Of a stretch of DNA of 35,176 bases, positions 32,101 to 35,176 are shown one piece after another; position 1 is the stretch's first letter; each line of letters opens with the position of its first letter. The notes beneath the pieces are model-generated. The model saw nothing but the letters and a program-made list of their open reading frames with translations. It was not told the origin of the DNA and did not search any database. The stretch lies in the NCBI GenBank assembly GCA_031264445.1, contig JAISDW010000088.1:1-35176 (forward strand), written 5' to 3'. The position numbers and the translations under genes are program-made. Source of the DNA: Elusimicrobiota bacterium (GTDB lineage: Bacteria; Elusimicrobiota; Elusimicrobia; Elusimicrobiales; Elusimicrobiaceae).

Positions 32101-34906
32101 TAAATTCGCTTATGCCGCCCTTTTTGGGGTGGTTGGAGGACAGCACGCGCGCATCTTTTTTATCCGCAAGAATATTTGTCACAAAAGCACTCAAAACACG
32201 CTTGGGGCCTACTTCTACAAATAATCTCACACCGCGCTCATAAGCAAGCTGCACCTGCTTTATCCATTCAACGGAGCTCATTATCTGCTCCACCATTATA
32301 TCCCTGATTTTGGCGGTATCTTCGGGATAGAAATCCGCGGAAACGTTTGAAGTTATGGGAAGCACGGGCGGTTTTACTTCAAGAGTGTTCAAAAATTCCC
32401 TGTAGGGTACCTGCGCGTGTTTTACTATGGCCGAGTGGAAAGCATGCGAAACCGGCACTATCACCGACTGTATGCCCATGGCGTTAAACCTTGCCACGGC
32501 TTCTTCAACGGATTTGCTCTCGCCGGCGATAACGGTCTGCGTAGGGCAGTTTTTGTTGGCCACCGACACATAGCCCGGGATTTTTTTAAGCTCGGGCTCA
32601 ATCACCTCAACGCTTGAGGAGACCGCCGCCATCTTGCCATTGTCGCCCACTTTTATATTCGCCATAGCCGTACCGCGCATTGACACCGCGCGTATGGCAT
32701 TGGGGAAATCCAGCACGCCGGCGGCTACCGCCGCGCCGTATTCGCCCAGGCTGTGGCCCATAACCACGTCCGGTTTAAGGCCGAACTGGTACAAAAGCCT
32801 CATCATGGCGACATTGGCCGTAAGTATGGCCGGCTGGGTGTACTGCGTTTGTTTTATGATTTCTTCCCGTTTGGCGATTTGCTCTTTGCCTTCGCCTTCT
32901 TTTGACCAGAGGCTGTCGGTAAGGTTCACGCCTATCATGGATTTCAAAATGTCGTCGGCCTCGTCAAAAGTGTCTTTGACTATTTTGTACTTGCTGGCCA
33001 AATCTTTCATCATATCCACATACTGCGCGCCCTGGCCCGGGAACATAAAACAGACTTTGGGCTTTTCCTCGCGCGGGTGGAACGGATAAATGCCTTTCAT
33101 TTTAAGGTACAAAGAAGGCTCCGCCCAGACGTCGCTGCCCAGAGCGGTCTTTATGAAAAATTCAATCTTTTCCTTAAGTTTCTGCGGGTCTTCCGCGTTT
33201 ATTGAAACCGCAAATTCTTTATGCCGCGCGGTATGGTTTTGATAAGCCGTGCGCGTGATATAGGCGGGGTTGTTTTCAATTGCGCGGGCGGCCTCGTTAA
33301 GTTTGTTGAATAAGTCCTGTTTCGTCGCGGCCGAAAATACCAGCATGTCCCCCTGCAGTTTTTCAAGGGGCGTCATAAGGACGTATTTTGAAGCTTGTTT
33401 CATTTCATTCTCCTGATTAGTCAAATTGTTTTGCGGCTGCTGCTTAGGGGCGGCGGCGGCGCAGGGCGCAGAATCCTGAGGCGCGGCGAATTTTACATCC
33501 GGGTCGTATTCCTGCGCGGCTAAATGGAAGTTCGTACCCCCGAAACCGAAGGAGGATACATTCGCCCGCCTTATTTTATCCGTCTCCCAGGCGCGGGCTT
33601 TGGTTATTACCTTAAACGGGCTGGAAGCCCAGTCAACCGTGGGGTTGGGCGTTTCAAAATTTATTGAAGGCGGCAGCACTTTATGGTGCAGCGCCAGGAT
33701 TATTTTTATTACCGACGCTATGCCCGCCGCGGCTTTGGCGTGGCCTATCTGGCTTTTGACCGAGCCCAGGCCTATAGTCCCCGGCCCGCCGGCAAAGGGT
33801 GCAAAGACTTCATTCAAAGCGCCAAGCTCCGTTGCGTCCCCTACGCGCGTGGCGGTGCCGTGCGCCTCAAGAAGGCCGACTTCGCCCGGATTATAATCCA
33901 GCTGTTCAAAAGTTTTTTCTATAGCCAGCTTCTGGCCTTTGGGGTTGGGCGCGGTTATGCCTTTGCCTTTGCCGTCGCTGGAGGCACCGACGGCGCGGAT
34001 AAGGCCGTAAATTTTATCGCCGTCCCTCTGCGCGTCGCCGAGGCGTTTTAAAATCATTATGCCCGCGCCCTCGGCCATTACGAAGCCGTTGGCCCTGGCG
34101 TCAAAAGCATAGCTGCCGTCGGCGGATAAAGCGCCTATCTTGCAGAATTTGACAAAAGCCGCCGGCGACATCATCTGGTCCACGCCGCCGCATACGGCCA
34201 TATCGTAATTGCCCATGCGCAGGCCGTTTACGGCCTGGTCTATCGCGGCGATTGAGCTTGCGCAAGCCGCGTCAATGGTAAAATTGGTGCCGTTTAAATC
34301 AAATACATTTGCCACGCGGCCGGCTATTACGTTTGAAAGCTCGCCGGGCATGGTATCCTCGGTTATTGGCAGGAAGTGCTCGTCAAGGGCGCGCTCCATA
34401 TCGCCTATTACCGCTTCCTGCGCGGCTGGCGGCAGGTTCGCGAAAGTACCGGATTTGCGCAGCATGTCATAATAGTATTGTTTATATATACGCGTGCAGC
34501 TGTATTCGTTTTTCTGGCCGCCCATGGCATTGGCTATTATTACGGCCGTACGCGCGCGGTTGAAATCTTTTTTATCGTAGCCGCTGTCTTCCAGAGCCAT
34601 GGAGGCGCTTTCAATTGCCAGATGCTGCACGCCGTCCATCTGTCTGGCGATACTGGGCGGTATACGATATTTAAGCGGGTTGAACTGAAAGCCTGTAATA
34701 AACCCGCCTATTTTGGAATAAGTTTTGTCTTTCGCGCCGTGGTCCGGGTCGTAAAAGAGAGAGGAATCCCACCTGTCTTTGGGCACTTCCGTAATACAGT
34801 TCCTGCCTTCAGTGATATTCTTCCAGAATTCGTCTTTATTGGCCGCGGCGGGCATTATTGCGCCTATACCGATAACTGCCACAGGTTCAAGATATTTTTT
34901 GGACAT
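26147..34906 (-). CDS. PUFA/polyketide-type megasynthase, KS-AT-KS-ACP-ACP-ACP-KR-DH
   Basis: A 2919-residue iterative type I synthase. Domains: KS1, about 7-465, active Cys215 in DAACASS with EAHGTAT and GHAKAAAG; AT, about 575-960, Ser719 in GHSLGEYG; KS2, about 1010-1515, divergent, with Cys1255 in SGACASTAQ, a His in SHETYTP and GHSMGTGLED; three carrier domains at about 1620-1707, 1743-1830 and 1876-1963; KR, about 2000-2590, with TGAGRGLGA near 2280 and Tyr2473 in SDYASAND; DH, about 2640-2915, with His2673 in HAIEGTPYVPG. Ala/Pro linkers join the carriers. PfaA of PUFA synthases is KS-AT-ACPn-KR-DH, so the extra KS between AT and ACP stands out. No ER, PfaC or PfaD is in the window. 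Every carrier has LGIDTVKQAE: Thr at 1663, 1786 and 1919 replaces the usual Ser. AGGAG lies 10 nt before the ATG. The product is probably a lipid or polyene-like chain; which one cannot be read here. Confidence 0.9.
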   Translation of the reverse strand: MSKKYLEPVAVIGIGAIMPAAANKDEFWKNITEGRNCITEVPKDRWDSSLFYDPDHGAKDKTYSKIGGFITGFQFNPLKYRIPPSIARQMDGVQHLAIESASMALEDSGYDKKDFNRARTAVIIANAMGGQKNEYSCTRIYKQYYYDMLRKSGTFANLPPAAQEAVIGDMERALDEHFLPITEDTMPGELSNVIAGRVANVFDLNGTNFTIDAACASSIAAIDQAVNGLRMGNYDMAVCGGVDQMMSPAAFVKFCKIGALSADGSYAFDARANGFVMAEGAGIMILKRLGDAQRDGDKIYGLIRAVGASSDGKGKGITAPNPKGQKLAIEKTFEQLDYNPGEVGLLEAHGTATRVGDATELGALNEVFAPFAGGPGTIGLGSVKSQIGHAKAAAGIASVIKIILALHHKVLPPSINFETPNPTVDWASSPFKVITKARAWETDKIRRANVSSFGFGGTNFHLAAQEYDPDVKFAAPQDSAPCAAAAPKQQPQNNLTNQENEMKQASKYVLMTPLEKLQGDMLVFSAATKQDLFNKLNEAARAIENNPAYITRTAYQNHTARHKEFAVSINAEDPQKLKEKIEFFIKTALGSDVWAEPSLYLKMKGIYPFHPREEKPKVCFMFPGQGAQYVDMMKDLASKYKIVKDTFDEADDILKSMIGVNLTDSLWSKEGEGKEQIAKREEIIKQTQYTQPAILTANVAMMRLLYQFGLKPDVVMGHSLGEYGAAVAAGVLDFPNAIRAVSMRGTAMANIKVGDNGKMAAVSSSVEVIEPELKKIPGYVSVANKNCPTQTVIAGESKSVEEAVARFNAMGIQSVIVPVSHAFHSAIVKHAQVPYREFLNTLEVKPPVLPITSNVSADFYPEDTAKIRDIMVEQIMSSVEWIKQVQLAYERGVRLFVEVGPKRVLSAFVTNILADKKDARVLSSNHPKKGGISEFNDLMANLAAAGIAVDWRLTDLDTPPTMYNPAFYEAVGGKAAATAATAAAVPAAQPAARQDCGLRSWPSVVISGIAAGTPGSWERVFREGNLDEILNGKNLIEKLPAAARQKQIDKNIEYVVKSRVGNHRVEKLEDVSQSVKLAARKGAFDFGQDFGVPEKWVNSMDPVFKLAIAAGVLALKDAGIPLVLYYKPTTAGGYLPDRWGLPESMIDDTGVIFTSAFPTATTWVSEVARNITDVLSKKTLEQAESFYRRLIGALSDEALKASLSAWFDENFKEYKEHKARTFPQDFLLKAIPIAHSQFCQWIRARGPATHISGACASTAQALSVSQDWIRLGRAKRVIIIAADDVTNDILQEWILAGFLASGAVSREEDVTLAALPFDRRRNGMIVGMGAAGIVVEDGAEVAKRGMLPLTKILAAEMRNSAFHPMRLDVNHVAEVMNQMITGVEKDYNLSRADMAKEMVFISHETYTPARGGSASAEVFALKNTFKSDVKEIIVSNVKGFTGHSMGTGLEDVIAVHSLNTGNVPPIANYKEPDPELEGITLSKGGHYNFKYALRLAAGFGSQLSLTLQEKVWAAGTPRIIDAVAHTAWLKESSNQQNPVLEVVHNTLRIKDDYQAGRKPSLVMEASQAFVDKAQAAHPHQPVAVAAAVAPVPVPTAPVVAPEPVIEAAPVPAPTPVAPAAAPKPLDEAQVTAEMLDLISEKTGYPKDMLDMDLDMEADLGIDTVKQAELFAAMREKYNLPRTEGIQLKDYPTIRHCIKYAINTAAGNTSVAAEHQPAAVAPVPITPVVEAAPAIAPAPDVQAAAPKQLDEAQVTAEMLDLISEKTGYPKDMLDLDLDMEADLGIDTVKQAELFAAMREKYNLPRAEGIQLKDYPTIRHCIQYAINTAAGNAPVAAAAEPAPVAAVAPVPTMPVAPAPAVEAAPAPVPASTPVASATAPKQLDEARVTAEMLDLISEKTGYPKDMLDLDLDMEADLGIDTVKQAELFAAMREKYNLPRTEGIQLKDYPTIRHCIKYAINTAAGNANTPVAAAPEPAAQVAPTAEPLQTPVIEAAPAPIPAPAPVSAPAPEPAAPAAQTAAPKQYEGEDSHNRKLRFIPVLVDAPLAAEGKRKLSAEKAVLIMSDNASLTKAYVDAFKQQGVRTHVFTTLKTRAKNTTIVNWDSLEETTAAFAQYARENPGDVQGMVYLLPCSIKKFDKKSNPHADLTRFLMPLFTACKTFMKDLKDNRPAADTFMSVIFKVDGAFAYKTKEAISPAIGSVCGAANCFRKDLYELSGCFSKIMDFEPEAEPEYMAERTLHELIKGDDRCMISWYKGARSTMFSLPRQLDMSRKYMDLRGKTIAFTGAGRGLGAMLSQKIAAQYQSRILILDIIEPDEKASYWATLNEAELKELKNKLWEQLKADTTQRATPVLLERAYGKITDAITLYKNMQKIKALGGEAEYYQCDVTSGSMMKEVVTKIKTKYGKVDGLIHFAGIEKSRLITDKTPEEYYRTFDIKATSAGAFVALNLVKDSGFYAFASSIAGKYGNLGQSDYASANDFLAKLCISLQNQGTRAVSVDMSAYSSVGMGVRGGVFEFLTNQGLKFVDPHDGMQIFLDEIVYGRAPEIVLTDCLGRLDWDNQVRTEDEFIKEEPSPEGALLTGGGEPVGNAGNAPQAQEDDGENTPQTPQTPTPAAPAEPAAPAAQQQGGQGGDITRAEEGRENFFLGTIKTLEKGKELFAENTFDAQYPFLFDHAIEGTPYVPGVMGIETFMEAAAALTGAAPQGLEDVHFYLPIKLLRRNPQTVRVKARAENGNVNMEIESDFINSKGIKMGNTRRHFTARVLSGFESKWNDYKTKVDLGGAYAVSKETIYSKYFHGPSFQVLDGILKIDNNAVLGVYKTPASVLFHDGPKQLIAYPMLIEAAFQTCGYRDLAVDNRMTLPDSIGKLAIFGKGPAPQKLYLLGVFTGQNIEGKSVYDAFVFDERGKLWAELGDYQMIGQ
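29018..29280 (-). repeat. Carrier-domain repeat, third unit
   Basis: Near-identical DNA copy of the ACP module in the megasynthase, with Thr1919 encoded by ACG. Confidence 0.85.
29417..29679 (-). repeat. Carrier-domain repeat, second unit
   Basis: Near-identical DNA copy of the ACP module, with Thr1786 encoded by ACC. Confidence 0.85.
29785..30047 (-). repeat. Carrier-domain repeat, first unit
   Basis: Near-identical DNA copy of the ACP module, with Thr1663 encoded by ACT. The linkers between units are Ala/Pro-rich and differ in length, as expected for unequal recombination. Confidence 0.85.
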
Positions 34907-34946
34907 TGCTTAATTACTCCTGAAAGTTAATTGGGGATTTTTGGCT

Positions 34947-34969
34947 GCCGCCGCGCCCCGCGCGGCGGC
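34947..34969. other. GC-rich hairpin in the 5' leader of the megasynthase gene
   Basis: A perfect 10-bp stem GCCGCCGCGC / GCGCGGCGGC with a CCC loop lies about 41 nt before the ATG. There is no T run after it on the reverse strand, so it is not a simple terminator. AT-rich, -10-like sequence (TTTAATATC, TTAATATATA) lies further upstream at about 35005-35030. Confidence 0.5.
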
Positions 34970-35087
34970 CCGCAAACGGAGGCTGCAAAGAGATTAGTTT
35001 CGCCATATATATTAAATGATATTAAATATAGAAGGGTAAGGCAAACCCGTTCTCAGAGTTCGGGCCGGCCGGAATTATATGAAGAAC

Positions 35088-35110
35088 AGCCCGCGCGCGC
35101 CGCGGGCTGC
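35088..35110 (-). terminator. Hairpin, possible terminator of an upstream gene
   Basis: CAGCCCGCG / CGCGGGCTG (9-bp stem, 5-nt loop). On the reverse strand it is followed by TTCTTCATATAATT, only weakly T-rich. It lies 25 nt after a possible gene end at 35135. Confidence 0.4.
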
Positions 35111-35134
35111 TCTCGCTGTATCAGACTTTAAAAA

Positions 35135-35176
35135 TTAATTAACCGGAAAATACCTTCCGTTGCCTACAATTACCGG
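35135..35176 (-). CDS. Possible C-terminal end of a gene entering from the right edge
   Basis: On the reverse strand the frame from the window edge reads PVIVGNGRYFPVN and stops at TAA (35135-35137), followed by a hairpin. Thirteen codons are too few to identify a family. The call rests on the open frame and the downstream hairpin only. Confidence 0.25.
   Translation of the reverse strand, partial: PVIVGNGRYFPVN

Overview
The window reads as a chromosomal piece of a Gram-negative-type bacterium: it encodes signal peptides, two or three lipoproteins, a probable outer-membrane beta-barrel, t6A genes, EF-P, RimO and a TPP riboswitch. Most genes are GC-rich at wobble positions (GCG, CGC, GGC, GCC), but tracts at 1-671, about 5480-8980, 20375-21625 and 24946-26046 are clearly more AT-rich. 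The mixture, the secondary-lipid-type megasynthase and the gene style suggest Elusimicrobiota to me. That is an impression; no marker in the window proves it.

Layout. (1) 1-925: the C-terminal end of an AT-rich large serine recombinase stops just short of a tRNA-Ser(UGA), so the left edge is probably the end of an integrated element. (2) 1055-5319: a tightly overlapping + strand operon of a radical SAM protein, a membrane-anchored CBM48-like protein, tsaE, tsaB, rimI and an exported TPR protein. (3) 5320-8977: an AT-rich accessory island with a DUF4424/SH3 protein whose signal peptide is cut by an in-frame TAG, and an ankyrin-repeat lipoprotein flanked by two 145-bp direct repeats; a third fragment of the same repeat lies at the left of the island. 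(4) 8978-11842 (- strand): TPP riboswitch, thiM, a thiE-HAD fusion and thiD, a thiamine salvage operon. (5) 11984-15046: a PepT-like M20 peptidase, then divergently a DUF192 lipoprotein and an exported M20 peptidase. (6) 15211-18259: two M24 Xaa-Pro-type peptidases, EF-P with Gln instead of Lys at its tip, and a second DUF192 protein. (7) 18319-20353: a beta-barrel protein and rimO. (8) 20375-26046: a secreted protein-glutaminase-like enzyme (-), a carboxyltransferase and an Sfp-type phosphopantetheinyl transferase (-), a repeat-rich gap, and an exported coiled-coil/two-TM protein (+). The two exported proteins share a nearly identical upstream hairpin-plus-box motif. (9) 26147-34906 (-): one 2919-residue polyketide/PUFA-synthase-like megasynthase with order KS-AT-KS-ACP-ACP-ACP-KR-DH.

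How it fits together. The PPTase and the carboxyltransferase are natural partners of the megasynthase: one would load its carrier domains, the other could supply a malonyl-type extender. The three carrier domains all have Thr where Ser normally takes the phosphopantetheine arm. The M24 pair with EF-P forms a proline-centred unit. The thi operon, with the HAD phosphatase fused to ThiE, may release thiamine itself as its product. The strongest candidates for undescribed biology are the megasynthase with its unusual second KS and Thr carriers, the shared regulatory motif controlling two secreted proteins, and the repeat-bounded accessory cassettes.
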